Source: Sepiola atlantica
Taxonomy: Eukaryota > Mollusca > Cephalopoda > Sepiida > Sepiolidae
Assembly: GCA_963556195.1 (NCBI GenBank)
Contig: OY744546.1
Location: 66,211,803-66,275,802, forward strand
DNA length: 64,000 bases
Reading direction: 5' to 3'
Shown here piece after piece: positions 42,901-60,900 of the stretch (position 1 is its first letter; the number at the start of each line of letters is the position of its first letter). The notes beneath the pieces were generated by a model. That model did no database searches and was not told the DNA's origin. It was given only the letters and a program-made list of their open reading frames with translations. The translations under genes and the position numbers were made by a program.

Positions 42901-45900
42901 ATAGATTAGATATGAATGTAAATAATTACAACTTTATTCTTGAATTTATAATTAGTAATTAATAAATTAGATATGAATGTAAATAATTACAACTTTATTC
43001 CTGAATTTATAATTAGTAATTAATAGATTAGATATGAATGTAAATAATTACAACTTTATTCCTGAATTTATAATTAGTAATTAATAGATTAGATATGAAT
43101 GTAAATAATTACAACTTTATTCTTGAATTTATAATTAGTAATTAATAAATTAGATATGAATGTAAATAATTACAACTTTATTCCCGAATTTATAATTAGT
43201 AATTAATAGATTAGATATGAATGTAAATAATTACAACTTTATTCCTGAATTTATAATTAGTAATTAATAGATTAGATATAAATGTAAATAATTACAACTT
43301 TATTCCTGAATTTATAATTAGTAAATAATAGATTAGATATGAATGTAAATTATTACAACTTTATTTCTGAATTTATAATTAGTAATTAATAGATTAGATA
43401 TGAATGTAAATAATTACAACTTTATTCCTGAATTTATAATTAGTAATTAATAGATAAGATACGAATATAAATAATTACAACTTTATTCCTGAATTTATAA
43501 TTGGTAATTAATAGATTAGATATAAATGTAAATAATTACAACTTTATTCCTGAATTTATAATTAGTTATTAATAGATTAGATATGAATGTAAATAATTAC
43601 AACTTTATTCCTGAATTTATAATTAGTAATTAATAGATTAGATATGAATATAAATAATTACAACTTTATTCCTGAATTTATAATTAGTAAATAATAAATT
43701 AGATATGAATGTAAATAATTACAACTTTATACCTGAATTTATAATTAGTAATTAATAAATTAGATATGAATGTCAATAATTACAACTTTATTCCTGAATT
43801 TATAATTGGTAATTAATAGATTAGATATGAATGTAAATAATTACAACTTTATTCCCGAATTTATAATTAGTAAATAATAGATTAGATATGAATGTAAATA
43901 ATTACAACTTTATTTCTGAATTTATAATTAGTAATTAATAGATTAGATATGAATGTAAATAATTACAACTTTATTCCTGAATTTATAATTAGTAATTAAT
44001 AGATAAGATACGAATATAAATAATTACAACTTTATTCCTGAATTTATAATTAGTAAATAATAGATTAGATATGAATGTAAATAATTACAAGTTTATTCCT
44101 TAATTTATAATTAGTAATTAATAGATTAGATATGAATGTAAATAATTACAACTTTATTCCCGAATTTATAATTAGTAATTAATAGATTAGATATGAATGT
44201 AAATAATTACAACTTTATTCTTGAATTTATAATTAGTAATTAATAAATTAGATATGAATGTAAATAATTACAACTTTATTCCTGAATTTATAATTAGTAA
44301 TTAATAGATTAGATATGAATGTAAATAATTACAACTTTATTCCTGAATTTATAATTAGTAATTAATAGATTAGATATGAATGTAAATAATTACAACTTTA
44401 TTCTTGAATTTATAATTAGTAATTAATAAATTAGATATGAATGTAAATAATTACAACTTTATTCCCGAATTTATAATTAGTAATTAATAGATTAGATATG
44501 AATGTAAATAATTACAACTTTATTCCTGAATTTATAATTAGTAATTAATAGATTAGATATAAATGTAAATAATTACAACTTTATTCCTGAATTTATAATT
44601 AGTAAATAATAGATTAGATATGAATGTAAATTATTACAACTTTATTTCTGAATTTATAATTAGTAATTAATAGATTAGATATGAATGTAAATAATTACAA
44701 CTTTATTCCTGAATTTATAATTAGTAATTAATAGATAAGATACGAATATAAATAATTACAACTTTATTCCTGAATTTATAATTGGTAATTAATAGATTAG
44801 ATATAAATGTAAATAATTACAACTTTATTCCTGAATTTATAATTAGTTATTAATAGATTAGATATGAATGTAAATAATTACAACTTTATTCCTGAATTTA
44901 TAATTAGTAATTAATAGATTAGATATGAATATAAATAATTACAACTTTATTCCTGAATTTATAATTAGTAAATAATAAATTAGATATGAATGTAAATAAT
45001 TACAACTTTATTCCTGAATTTATAATTAGTAATTAATAAATTAGATATGAATGTCAATAATTACAACTTTATTCCTGAATTTATAATTAGTAAATAATAG
45101 ATTAGATATGAATGTAAATAATTACAACTTTATTCCTGAATTTATAATTAGTAATTAATAGATTAGATATAAATGTAAATAATTACAACTTTATTCCTGA
45201 ATTTATAATTAGTAAATAATAGATTAAATATGAATGTAAATAATTACAACTTTATTCCCGAATTTATAATTAGTAAATAATAGATTAGATATGAATGTAA
45301 ATAATTACAACTTTATTCCTGAATTTATAATTAGTAATTAATAGATTAGATATGAATGTAAATAATTACAACTTTATTCTTGAATTTATAATTGGTAATT
45401 AATAGATTAGATATGAATGTAAATAATTACAACTTTATTCCCGAATTTATAATTAGTAATTAATAGATTAGATATGAATGTAAATAATTACAACTTTATT
45501 CCTGAATTTATAATTAGTTATTAATAGATTAGATATGAATGTAAATAATTACAACTTTATTCCTGAATTTATAATTAGTAATTAATAGATTAGATATAAA
45601 TGTAAATAATTACAACTTTATTCCTGAATTTATAATTAGTAATTAATAGATTAGATATAAATGTAAATAATTACAACTTTATTCCTGAATTTATAATTAG
45701 TAATTAATAGATTAGATATAAATGTAAATAATTACAACTTTATTCCTGAATTTATAATTAGTAATTAATAGATTAGATATGAATGAAAATAATTACAACT
45801 TTATTTCTGAATTTATAATTAGTAATTAATAGATTAGATATGAATGTAAATAATTACAACTTTATTCCTGAATTTATAATTAGTAATTAACAGATAAGAT

Positions 45901-48900
45901 ACGAATATAAATAATTACAACTTTATTCCTGAATTTATAATTAGTAAATAATAGATTAGATATAAATGTAAATAATTACAACTTTATTCCTGAATTTATA
46001 ATTGGTAATTAATAGATTAGATATGAATGTAAATAATTACAACTTTATTCCCGAATTTATAATTAGTAAATAATAGATTAGATATGAATGTAAATAATTA
46101 CAACTTTATTTCTGAATTTATAATTAGTAATTAATAGATTAGATATGAATGTAAATAATTACAACTTTATTCCTGAATTTATAATTAGTAATTAATAGAT
46201 AAGATACGAATATAAATAATTACAACTTTATTCCTGAATTTATAATTGGTAATTAATAGATTAGATATAAATGTAAATAATTACAACTTTATTCCTGAAT
46301 TTATAATTGGTAATTAATAGATTAGATATGAATGTAAATAATTACAACTTTATTCCCGAATTTATAATTAGTAAATAATAGATTAGATATGAATGTAAAT
46401 AATTACAACTTTATTTCTGAATTTATAATTAGTAATTAATAGATTAGATATGAATGTAAATAATTACAACTTTATTCCTGAATTTATAATTAGTAATTAA
46501 TAGATAAGATACGAATATAAATAATTACAACTTTATTCCTGAATTTATAATTAGTAAATAATAGATTAGATATGAATGTAAATAATTACAACTTTATTCC
46601 TTAATTTATAATTAGTAATTAATCGATTAGATATGAATGTAAATAATTACAACTTTATTCCCGAATTTATAATTAGTAATTAATAGATTAGATATGAATG
46701 TAAATAATTACAACTTTATTCTTGAATTTATAATTAGTAATTAATAAATTAGATATGAATGTAAATAATTACAACTTTATTCCTGAATTTATAATTAGTA
46801 ATTAATAGATTAGATATGAATGTAAATAATTACAACTTTATTCCTGAATTTATAATTAGTAATTAATAGATTAGATATGAATGTAAATAATTACAACTTT
46901 ATTCTTGAATTTATAATTAGTAATTAATAAATTAGATATGAATGTAAATAATTACAACTTTATTCCCGAATTTATAATTAGTAATTAATAGATTAGATAT
47001 GAATGTAAATAATTACAACTTTATTCCTGAATTTATAATTAGTAATTAATAGATTAGATATAAATGTAAATAATTACAACTTTATTCCTGAATTTATAAT
47101 TAGTAAATAATAGATTAGATATGAATGTAAATAATTACAACTTTATTTCTGAATTTATAATTAGTAATTAATAGATTAGATATGAATGTAAATAATTACA
47201 ACTTTATTCCTTAATTTATAATTAGTAATTAATAGATAAGATACGAATATAAATAATTACAACTTTATTCCTGAATTTATAATTGGTAATTAATAGATTA
47301 GATATGAATGTAAATAATTACAACTTTATTCCTGAATTTATAATTGGTAATTAATAGATTAGATATGAATGTAAATAATTACAACTTTATTCCCGAATTT
47401 ATAATTAGTAAATAATAGATTAGATATGAATGTAAATAATTACAACTTTATTTCTGAATTTATAATTAGTAATTAATAGATTAGATATGAATGTAAATAA
47501 TTACAACTTTATTCCTGAATTTATAATTAGTAATTAATAGATTACATATAAATGTAAATAATTACAACTTTATTCCTGAATTTATAATTAGTAATTAATA
47601 GATTAGATATAAATGTAAATAATTACAACTTTATTCCTGAATTTATAATTAGTAATTAATAGATTAGATATGAATGAAAATAATTACAACTTTATTCCTG
47701 AATTTATAATTAGTTATTAATAGATTAGATATGAATGTAAATAATTACAACTTTATTCCTGAATTTATAATTAGTAATTAATAGATTAGATATAAATGTA
47801 AATAATTACAACTTTATTCCTGAATTTATAATTAGTAATTAATAGATTAGATATAAATGTAAATAATTACAACTTTATTCCTGAATTTATAATTAGTAAT
47901 TAATAGATTAGATATAAATGTAAATAATTACAACTTTATTCCTGAATTTATAATTAGTAATTAATAGATTAGATATGAATGAAAATAATTACAACTTTAT
48001 TTCTGAATTTATAATTAGTAATTAATAGATTAGATATAAATGTAAATAATTACAACTTTATTCCTGAATTTATAATTAGTAATTAATAGATTAGATATGA
48101 ATGAAAATAATTACAACTTTATTCCTGAATTTATAATTGGTAATTAATAGATTAGATATGAATGTAAATAATTACAACTTTATTCCTGAATTTATAATTA
48201 GTAATTAATAGATTAGATATAAATGTAAATAATTACAACTTTATTCCTGAATTTATAATTAGTTATTAATAGATTAGATATGAATGTAAATAATTACAAC
48301 TTTATTCCTGAATTTATAATTAGTAATTAATAGATTAGATATAAATGTAAATAATTACAACTTTATTCCTGAATTTATAATTAGTAATTAATAGATTAGA
48401 TATAAATGTAAATAATTACAACTTTATTCCTGAATTTATAATTAGTAATTAATAGATTAAATATAAATGTAAATAATTACAACTTTATTCCTGAATTTAT
48501 AATTAGTAATTAATAGATTAGATATAAATGTAAATAATTACAACTTTATTCCTGAATTTATAATTAGTAATTAATAGATTAGATATGAATGTAAATAATT
48601 ACAACTTTATTCCTAGATTTATAATTAGTAATTAATAGATTAGATATGAATGTAAATAATTACAACTTTATTCCTGAATTTATAATTAGTAATTAATAGA
48701 TTAGATATAAATGTAAATAATTACAACTTTATTCCTGAATTTATAATTAGTAATTAATAGATTAGATATAAATGTAAATAATTACAACTTTATTCCTGCA
48801 TTTATAATTAGTAATTAATAGATTAGATATGAATGAAAATAATTACAACTTTATTCCTGAATTTATAATTAGTTATTAATAGATTAGATATGAATGTAAA

Positions 48901-51900
48901 TAATTACAACTTTATTCCTGAATTTATAATTAGTAATTAATAGATTAGATATAAATGTAAATAATTACAACTTTATTCCTGAATTTATAATTAGTAATTA
49001 ATAGATTAGATATAAATGTAAATAATTACAACTTTATTCCTGAATTTATAATTAGTAATTAATAGATTAGATATAAATGTAAATAATTACAACTTTATTC
49101 CTGAATTTATAATTAGTAATTAATAGATTAGATATGAATGAAAATAATTACAACTTTATTCCTGAATTTATAATTAGTAATTAATAGATTAGATATAAAT
49201 GTAAATAATTACAACTTTATTCCTGAATTTATAATTAGTAATTAATAGATTAGATATGAATGAAAATAATTACAACTTTATTCCTGAATTTATAATTGGT
49301 AATTAATAGATTAGATATGAATGTAAATAATTACAACTTTATTCCTGAATTTATAATTAGTAATTAATAGATTAGATATAAATGTAAATAATTACAACTT
49401 TATTCCTGAATTTATAATTAGTAATTAATAGATTAGATATAAATGTAAATAATTACAACTTTATTCCTGAATTTATAATTAGTAATTAATAGATTAGATA
49501 TAAATGTAAATAATAACCACTTTATTCCTGAATTTATAATTAGTAAATAATAGATTAGATATGAATGTAAATAATTACAACTTTATTCTTGAATTTATAA
49601 TTAGTAATTAATAGATTAGATATGAATGTAAATAATTACAACTTTATTCTTGAATTTATAATTAGTGATTAATAGATTAGATATGAATGTAAATAATTAC
49701 AACTTTATTCTTCGATTTATAATTAGTAATTAATAGATTAGATATGAATGTAAATAATTACAACTTTATTCCTGAATTTATAATTAGTAATTAATAGATT
49801 AGATATGAATGTAAATAATTACAACTTTATTCCTGAATTTATAATTAGTAATTAATAGATTAGATATAAATGTAAATAATTACAACTTTATTCCTGAATT
49901 TATAATTAGTAATTAATAGATTAGATATAAATGTAAATAATTACAACTTTATTCCTGAATTTATAATTAGTAATTAATAGATTAGATATAAATGTAAATA
50001 ATTACAACTTTATTCCTGAATTTATAATTAGTAATTAATAGATTAGATATGAATGAAAATAATTACAACTTTATTCCTGAATTTATAATTAGTTATTAAT
50101 AGATTAGATATGAATGTAAATAATTACAACTTTATTCCTGAATTTATAATTAGTAATTAATAGATTAGATATAAATGTAAATAATTACAACTTTATTCCT
50201 GAATTTATAATTAGTAATTAATAGATTAGATATAAATGTAAATAATTACAACTTTATTCCTGAATTTATAATTAGTAATTAATAGATTAGATATAAATGT
50301 AAATAATTACAACTTTATTCCTGAATTTATAATTAGTAATTAATAGATTAGATATGAATGAAAATAATTACAACTTTATTCCTGAATTTATAATTAGTAA
50401 TTAATAGATTAGATATAAATGTAAATAATTACAACTTTATTCCTGAATTTATAATTAGTAATTAATAGATTAGATATGAATGAAAATAATTACAACTTTA
50501 TTCCTGAATTTATAATTGGTAATTAATAGATTAGATATGAATGTAAATAATTACAACTTTATTCCTGAATTTATAATTAGTAATTAATAGGTTAGATATA
50601 AATGTAAATAATTACAACTTTATTCCTGAATTTATAATTAGTAATTAATAGATTATATATAAATGTAAATAATTACAACTTTATTCCTGAATTTATAATT
50701 AGTAATTAATAGATTAAATATAAATGTAAATAATTACAACTTTATTCCTGAATTTATAATTAGTAATTAATAGATTAGAAATGAATGTAAATAATTACAA
50801 CTTTATTCTTGAATTTATAATTAGTAAATAATAGATTAGATATGAATGTAAATAATTACAACTTTATTCCTGAATTTATAATTAGTAATTAATAGATTAA
50901 ATATAAATGTAAATTATTACAACTTTATTCCTGAATTTATAATTGGTAATTAATAGATTAAATATAAATGTAAATTATTACAACTTTATTCCTGAATTTA
51001 TAATTAGTGATTAATAGATTAGATATGAATGTAAATAATTACAACTTTATTCATGAATTTATAATTAGTGATTAATAGATTAGATATGAATGTAAATAAT
51101 TACAACTTTATTCTTGGATTTATAATTAGTAATTAATAGATTAGATATGAATGTAAATAATTACAACTTTATTCTTGAATTCATAATTAGTAATTAATAG
51201 ATTAGAAATGAATGTAAATAATTACAACTTTATTCTTGAATTTATAATTAGTTATTAATAGATTAGATATGAATGTAAATAATTACAACTTTATTCATGA
51301 ATTTATAATTAGTGATTAATAGATTAGATATGAATGTAAATAATTACAACTTTATTCTTGGATTTATAATTAGTAATTAATAGATTAGATATGAATGTAA
51401 ATAATTACAACTTTATTCCTGAATTTATAATTAGTAATTAATAGATTAGATATGAATGTGAATAATTACAACTTTATTCCTGAATTTATAATTAGTAATT
51501 AATAGATTAGATATGAATGTAAATAATTACAACTTTATTCCTGAATTTATAATTAGTAATTAATAGATTAGATATGAATGTAAATAATTACAACTTTATT
51601 CCTGAATTTATAATTAGTAATTAATAGATCAGATATAAATGTAAATAATTACAACTTTATTCCTGAATTTATAATTAGTAATTAATAGATTAGATATAAA
51701 TGTAAATAATTACAACTTTATTCCTGAATTTATTATTAGTAATTAATAGATTAGATATGAATGTAAATAATTACAACTTTATTCCTGAATTTATAATACG
51801 TAATTAACAGATTAGATATGAATGTAAATAATTACAACTTTATTCCTGAATTTATAATTAGTAATTAATAGATCAGATATAAATGTAAATAATTACAACT

Positions 51901-54900
51901 TTATTCCCGAATTTATAATTAGTAATTAATAGATTAGATATGAATGTAAATAATTACAACTTTATTCCTGAATTTATAATTAGTAATTAATAGATTAGAT
52001 ATGAATGTAAATAATTACAACTTTATTCCTGAATTTATAATTAGTAATTAATAGATTAGATATGAATGTAAATAATTACAACTTTATTCCTGAATTTATA
52101 ATTAGTAATTAATAGATCAGATATAAATGTAAATAATTACAACTTTATTCATGAATTTATAATTAGTAATTAATAGATTAGATATGAATGTAAATAATTA
52201 CAACTTTATTCCCGAATTTATAATTAGTAATTAATAGATTAGATATGAATGTAAATAATTACAACTTTATTCCTGAATTTATAATTAGTAATTAATAGAT
52301 TAGATATGAATGTAAATAATTACAACTTTATTCCTGAATTTATTATTAGTAATTAATAGATTAGATATGAATGTAAATAATTACAACTTTATTCCTGAAT
52401 TTATAATTAGTAATTAATAGATTAGATATGAATGTAAATAATTACAACTTTATTCCCGAATTTATAATTAGTAATTAATAGATTAGATATGAATGTAAAT
52501 AATTACAACTTTATTCCTGAATTTATGATTAGTAATTAATAGATTAGATATGAATGTAAATAATTACAACTTTATTCCTGAATTTATAATTAGTAATTAA
52601 TAGATTAGATATGAATGTAAATAATTACAACTTTATTCCTGAATTTATAATTAGTTATTAATAGATTAGATATGAATGTAAATAATTACAACTTAATTCC
52701 TGAATTTATAATTAGTAATTAATAGATTAGATATGAATGTAAATTATTACAACTTTATTCCTGAATTTATAATTAGTAATTAATAGATTAGATATGAATG
52801 TAAATAATTACAACTTTATTCCTGAATTTATAATTAGTAATTAATAGATTAGATGTGAATGTAAATAATTACAACTTTATTCCTGCATTTATAATTAGTA
52901 ATTAATAGATTAGATATGAATGTAAATAATTACAACTTTATTCCTGAATTTATAATAAGTAATTAATAGATTAGATATGAATGTAAATAATTACAACTTT
53001 ATTCCTGAATTTATAATTAGTAATAAATAGATTAGATATGAATGTAAATAATTACAAAATCATTCCTGAATTTATAATAAGTTATTAATTGATTAGATAT
53101 GAATGTAAATAATTACAACTTCATTCCTGAATTTATAATTAGTAATTAATAGATTAGATATGAATGTAAATAATTATAACTTCATTCCTGAATTTATAAT
53201 AAGTTATTAATAGATTAGATATGAATGTAAATAATTACAACTTCATTCCTGAATTTATAATAAGTTATTAATAGATTAGATATGAATGTAAATAATTACA
53301 ACTTTATTCCTGAATTTATAATTAGTAATTAATAGATTAGATATGAATGTAAATAATTACAACTTTATTCCTGAATTTATAATAAGTAATTAATAGATTA
53401 GATATGAATGTAAATAATTACAACTTCATTCCTAAATTTATAATAAGTTATTAATAGATTAGATATGAATGTAAATAATTACAACTTTATTCCTGAATTT
53501 ATAATTAGTAATTAATAGATTAGATATGAATGTAAATAATTACAACTTTATTCCCGAATTTATAATTAGTAATTAATAGATTAGATATGAATGTAAATAA
53601 TTACAACCTTATTCCTGAATTTATAATTAGTAATTAATAGATTAGATATGAATGTAAATAATTACAACTTCATTCCTGAATTTATAATTAGTAATTAATA
53701 GATTAGATATGAATGTAAATAATTACAACTTTATTCCTGAATTTATAATTAGTAATTAATAGATTAGATATGAATGTAAATAATTACACTTTTATTCCTG
53801 AATTTATAATTAGTAATTAATAGATTAGATATGAATGTAAATAATTACAACTTTATTCCTGAATTTATAATTAGTAATTAATAGATTAGATATGAATGTA
53901 AATAATTACAACTTTATTCCTGAATTTATAATTAGTAATTAATAGATTAGATATGAATGTAAATAATTACAACTTTATTCCTGAATTTATAATTAGTAAT
54001 TAATAGATTAGATATGAATGTAAATAATTACAACTTTATTCCCGAATTTATAATTAGTAATTAATAGATTAGATATAAATGTAAATAATTACAACTTTAT
54101 TCCTGAATTTATAATAAGTAATTAATAGATTAGATATGAATGTAAATAATTACAACTTCATTCCTGAATTTATAATTAGTAATTAATAGATTAGATATGA
54201 ATGTAAATAATTACAACTTCATTCCTGAATTTATAATTAGTAATTAATAGATTAGATATGAATGTAAATAATTACAACTTTATTCCTGAATTTATAATTA
54301 GTAATTAATAGAGTTGATATGAATGTAAATAATTACAACTTCATTCCTGAATTTATAATTAGTAATTAATAGATTTGATATGAATGTAAATAATTACAAT
54401 TTATTCCCGAATTTATAATTAGTAATTAATAGATTAGATATGAATGTAAATAATTACAACTTCATTCCTGAATTTATAATTAGTAATTAATAGATTAGAT
54501 ATGAATGTAAATAATTACAACTTTATTCCTGAATTTATAATTAGTTATTAATAGATTAGATATGAATGTAAATAATTAAAACTTTATTCCTGAATTTATA
54601 ATTAGTAATTAATAGATTAGATATGAATGTAAATAATTACAACTTTATTCCTGAATTTATAATTAGTAATTAATAGATTAGATATGAATGAAAATAATTA
54701 CAACTTTATTCCTGAATTTATAATAAGTTATTAATAGATTAGATATGAATGTAAATAATTACAACTTCATTCCTTAATTTATAATTAGTAATTAATAGAT
54801 CAGATCTGAATGAAAATAATTACAACTTTATTCCTGAATTTATAATTAGTAATTAATAGATTAGATATGAATGTAAATAATTACAACTTTATTCCTGAAT

Positions 54901-57900
54901 TTATGATTAGTAATTAATAGATTAGATATGAATGTAAATAATTACAACTTTATTCCTGAATTTATAATTAGTAATTAATAGATTAGATATGAATGAAAAT
55001 AATTACAACTTTATTCCTGAATTTATAATAAGTTATTAATAGATTAGATATGAATGTAAATAATTACAACTTCATTCCTGAATTTATAATTAGTAATTAA
55101 TAGATCAGATCTGAATGAAAATAATTACAACTTTATTCCTGAATTTATAATTAGTAATTAATAGATTAGATATGAATGTAAATAATTACAACTTCATTCC
55201 TGAATTTATAATTAGTAATTAATAGATTAGATTGGAATGTAAATAATTACAACTTTATTCCTGAATTTATAATTTGTAATAAATAGATTAGATATGAATG
55301 TAAATAATTACAACTTCATTCCTGAATTTATAATTAGTAATTAATAGATTAGATATGAATGTAAATAATTACAACTTCATTCCTGAATTTATAATTAGTA
55401 ATTAATAGATTAGATATGAATGTAAATAATTACAACTTTATTCCTGAATTTATAATTAGTAATAAATAGATTAGATATGAATGTAAATAATTACAACTTC
55501 ATTCCTGAATTTATAATTAGTAATTAATAGATTAGATATGAATGTAAATAATTACAACTTTATTCCCGAATTTATTATTAGTAATTAATAGATTAGATAT
55601 GAATGTAAATAATTACAACTTTATTCCTGAATTAATAATTAGTAATTAATAGATTAGATATGAATGTGAATAATTACAACTTAATTCCTGAATTTATAAT
55701 TAGTAATTAATAGATTAGATAGGAATGTAAATAATTACAACTTTATTCCCGAATTTATGATTAGTAATTAATAGATTAGATATGAATGTAAATAATTACA
55801 ACTTTATTCCTGAATTTATAATTAGTAATTAATAGATTAGATATGAATGTAAATTATTACAACTTCATTCCTGAATTTATAATTAGTTATTAATAGATTA
55901 GATATGAATGTAAATAATTACAACTTTATTCCTGAATGTATAATTAGTAATTAATAGATTAGATATGAATGTAAATAATTACAACTTTATTCCTGAATTT
56001 ATGATTAGTTATTAATAGATTAGATATGAATGTAAATAATTACAACTTTATTCCTGAATTTATAATTAGTAATTAATAGATTAGATATGAATGTAAATAA
56101 TTACAACTTTATTCCTGAATTTATAATTAGTTATTAATAGATTAGATATGAATGTAAATAATTACAACTTCATTCCTGAATTTATAATTAGTTATTAATA
56201 GATTAGATATGAATGTAAATAATTACAACTTTATTCCTGAATTTATAATTAGTAATAAATAGATTAGATATGAATGTAAATAATTACAACTTCATTCCTG
56301 AATTTATAATTAGTAATTAATAGATTAGATAGGAATGTAAATAATTACAACTTTATTCCCGAATTTATGATTAGTAATTAATAGATTAGATATGAATGTA
56401 AATAATTACAACTTTATTCCTGAATTTATAATTAGTAATTAATAGATTAGATATGAATGTAAATTATTACAACTTCATTCCTGAATTTATAATTAGTTAT
56501 TAATAGATTAGATATGAATGTAAATAATTACAACTTTATTCCTGAATGTATAATTAGTAATTAATAGATTAGATATGAATGTAAATAATTACAACTTTAT
56601 TCCTGAATTTATGATTAGTTATTAATAGATTAGATAATAATGTAAATAATTACAACTTTATTCCTGAATTTATAATTAGTAATTAATAGATTAGATATGA
56701 ATGTAAATAATTACAACTTTATTCCTGAATTTATAATTAGTTATTAATAGATTAGATATGAATGTAAATAATTACAACTTCATTCCTGAATTTATAATTA
56801 GTTATTAATAGATTAGATATGAATGTAAATAATTACAACTTTATTCCTGAATTTATAATTAGTAATAAATAGATTAGATATGAATGTAAATAATTACAAC
56901 TTCATTCCTGAATTTATAATTAGTAATTAATAGATTAGATATGAATGTAAATAATTACAACTTCATTCCTGAATTTATAATTAGTTATTAATAGATTAGA
57001 TATGAATGTAAATAATTACAACTTTATTCCCGAATTTATAATTAGTAATTAATAGATTAGATATGAATGTAAATAATTACAACTTTATTCCTGAATTTAT
57101 AATTAGTAATTTATAGATTAGATATGAATGTAAATAATTACAACTTCATTCCTGAATTTATAATTAGTAATTAATAGATTAGATATGAATGTAAATAATT
57201 ACAACTTCATTCCTGAATTTATAATTAGTAATTAATAGATTAGATATGAATGTAAATAATTACAACTTTATTCCCGAATTTATAATTAGTAATTAATAGA
57301 TTAGATATGAATGTAAATAATTACAACTTCATTCCTGAATTTATAATTAGTAATTAATAGATTAGATATGAATGTAAATAATTACAACTTCATTCCTGAA
57401 TTTATAATTAGTAATTAATAGATTAGATATGAATGTAAATAATTACAACTTTATTCCTGAATTTATAATTAGTAATTAATAGATTTGATATGAATGTAAA
57501 TAATTACAACTTTATTCCCGAATTTATAATTAGTAATTAATAGATTAGATATGAATGTAAATAATTACAACTTTATTCCTGAATTTATAATTAGTAATTA
57601 AAAGATTAGATATGAATGTGAATAATTACAACTTAATTCCGGAATTTATAATTAGTAATTAATAGATTAGATAGGAATGTAAATAATTACAATTTTATTC
57701 CCGAATTTATGATTAGTAATTAATAGATTAGATATGAATGTAAATAATTATAACTTTATTCCTGAATTTATAATAAGTTATTAATAGATTAGATATGAAT
57801 GTAAATAATTACAACTTTATTCCTGAATTTATAATTAGTAATTAATAGATTAGATATGAATGTAAATAATTACAACTTCATTCCTGAATTTATAATTAGT

Positions 57901-60900
57901 AATTAATAGATTAGATATGAATGTAAATAATTACAACTTTATTCCTGAATTTATAATTAGTAATTCATAGATTAGATATGAATGTAAATAATTACAACTT
58001 TATTCCCGAATTTATAATTAGTAATTAATAGATTAGATATGAATGTAAATAATTACAACTTTATTCCTGAATTTATAATTAGTAATTAATAGATTAGATA
58101 TGTATGTGAATAATTACAACTTAATTCCTAAATTTATAATTAGTAATTAATAGATTAGATAGGAATGTAAATAATTACAACTTCATTCCCGAATTTATGA
58201 TTAGTAATTAATAGATTAGATATGAATGTAAATAATTATAACTTTATTCCTGTATTTATAATTAGTAATTAATAGATTAGATATGAATGTAAATAATTAC
58301 AACTTTATTCCCGAATTTATAATTAGTAATTAATAGATTAGATATGAATGTAAATAATTACAACTTTATTCCTGAATTTATAATTAGTAATTAATAGATT
58401 AGATATGAATGTGAATAATTACAACTTAATTCCTGAATTTATAATTAGTAATTAATAGATTAGATAGCAATGTAAATAATTACAACTTTATTCCCGAATT
58501 TATGATTAGTAATTAATAGATTAGATATGAATGTAAATAATTACAACTTTATTCCTGAATTTATAATTAGTAATTAATAGATTAGATATGAATGTAAATA
58601 ATTACAACTTTATTCCCGAATTTATAATTAGTAATTAATAGATTAGATATGAATGTAAATAATTACAACTTTATCCCTGAATTTATAATTAGTAATTAAT
58701 AAGTTAGATATGAATGTGAATAATTACAACTTAATTCCTGAATTTATAATTAGTAATTAATAGATTAGATAGGAATGTAAATAATTACAACTTTATTCCC
58801 GAATTTATGATTAGTAATTAATAGATTAGATATGAATGTAAATAATTACAACTTTATTCCTGAATTTATAATTAGTAATTAATAGATTAGATATGAATGT
58901 AAATTATTACAACTTCATTCCTGAATTCATAATTAGTTATTAATAGATTAGATATGAATGTAAATAATTACAACTTTATTCCTGAATGTATAATTAGTAA
59001 TTAATAGATTAGATATGAATGTAAATAATTACAACTTTATTCCTGAATATATAATTAGTTATTAATAGATTAGATATGAATGTAAATAATTACAACTTTA
59101 TTCCTGAATTTATAATTAGTAATTAATAGATTAGATATGAATGTAAATAATTACAACTTTATTCCTGAATTTATAATTAGTTATTAAGAGATTAGATATG
59201 AATGTAAATAATTACAACTTCATTCCTGAATTTATAATTAGTTATTAATAGATTAGATATGAATGTAAATAATTACAACTTTATTCCTGAATTCATAATT
59301 AGTAATAAATAGATTAGATATGAATGTAAATAATTACAACTTCATTCCTGAATTTATAATTAGTAATTAATAGATTAGATATGAATGTAAATAATTACAA
59401 CTTCATGCCGGAATTTATAATTAGTAATTAATAGATTAGATATGAATGTAAATAATTACAACTTTATTCCTGAATTTATAATTAGTAATTAATAGATTAG
59501 ATATGAATGTAAATAATTACAACTTCATTCCTGAATTTATAATTAGTAATTAATAGATTAGATATGAATGTAAATAATTACAACTTTATTCCTGAATTTA
59601 TAATTAGTAATAAATAGATTAGATATTAATGTAAATAATTACAACTTCATTCCTGAATTTATAATTAGTAATTAATAGATTAGATATGAATGTAAATAAT
59701 TACAACTTCATTCCTGAATTTATAATTAGTAATTAATAGATTAGATATGAATGTAAATAATTACAACTTTATTCCTGAATTTATAATTTGTAATAAATAG
59801 ATTAGATATGAATGTAAATAATTACAACTTCATTCCTGAATTTATAATTAGTAATTAATAGATTAGATATGAATGTAAATAATTACAACTTCATTCCTGA
59901 ATTTATAATTAGTAATTAATAGATTAGATATGAATGTAAATAATTACAACTTTATTCCTGAATTTATAATTAGTAATAAATAGATTAGATATGAATGTAA
60001 ATAATTACAACTTCATTCCTGAATTTATAATTAGTAATTAATAGATTAGATATGAATGTGAATAATTACAACTTAATTCCTGAATTTATAATTAGTAATT
60101 AATAGATTAGATAGGAATGTAAATAATTACAACTTTATTCCTGAATTTATAATTAGTAATAAATAGATTAGATATGAATGTAAATAATTACAACTTCATT
60201 CCTGAATTTATAATTAGTAATTAATAGATTAGATATGAATGTAAATAATTACAACTTCATTCCTGAATTTATAATTAGTAAATAATAGATTAGATATGAA
60301 TGTAAATAATTACAACTTTATTCCTGAATTTATAATTAGTAATTAATAGATTAGATATGAATGTAAATAATTACAACTTTATTCCCGAATTTATAATTAG
60401 TAATTAATAGATTAGATATGAATGTAAATAATTACAACTTTATTCCTGAATTTATAATTAGTAATTAATAGATTAGATATGAATGTAAATAATTACAACT
60501 TTATTCCCGAATTTATAATTAGTAATTAATAGATTAGATATGAATGTAAATAATTACAACTTTATTCCTGAATTTATAATTAGTAATTAATATATTAGAT
60601 ATGAATGTAAATAATTACAACTTCATTCCTGAATTTATAATTAGTTATTAATAGATTAGATATGAATGTAAATAATTACAACTTTATTCCTGAATGTATA
60701 ATTAGTAATTAATGGATTAGATATGAATGTAAATAATTACAACTTTATTTCTGAATTTATAATTAGTTATTAATAGATTAGATATGAATGTAAATAATTA
60801 CAACTTTATTCCTGAATTTATAATTAGTAATTAATAGATTAGATATGAATGTAAATAATTACAACTTTATTCCTAGATGTATAATTAGTTATTAATAGAT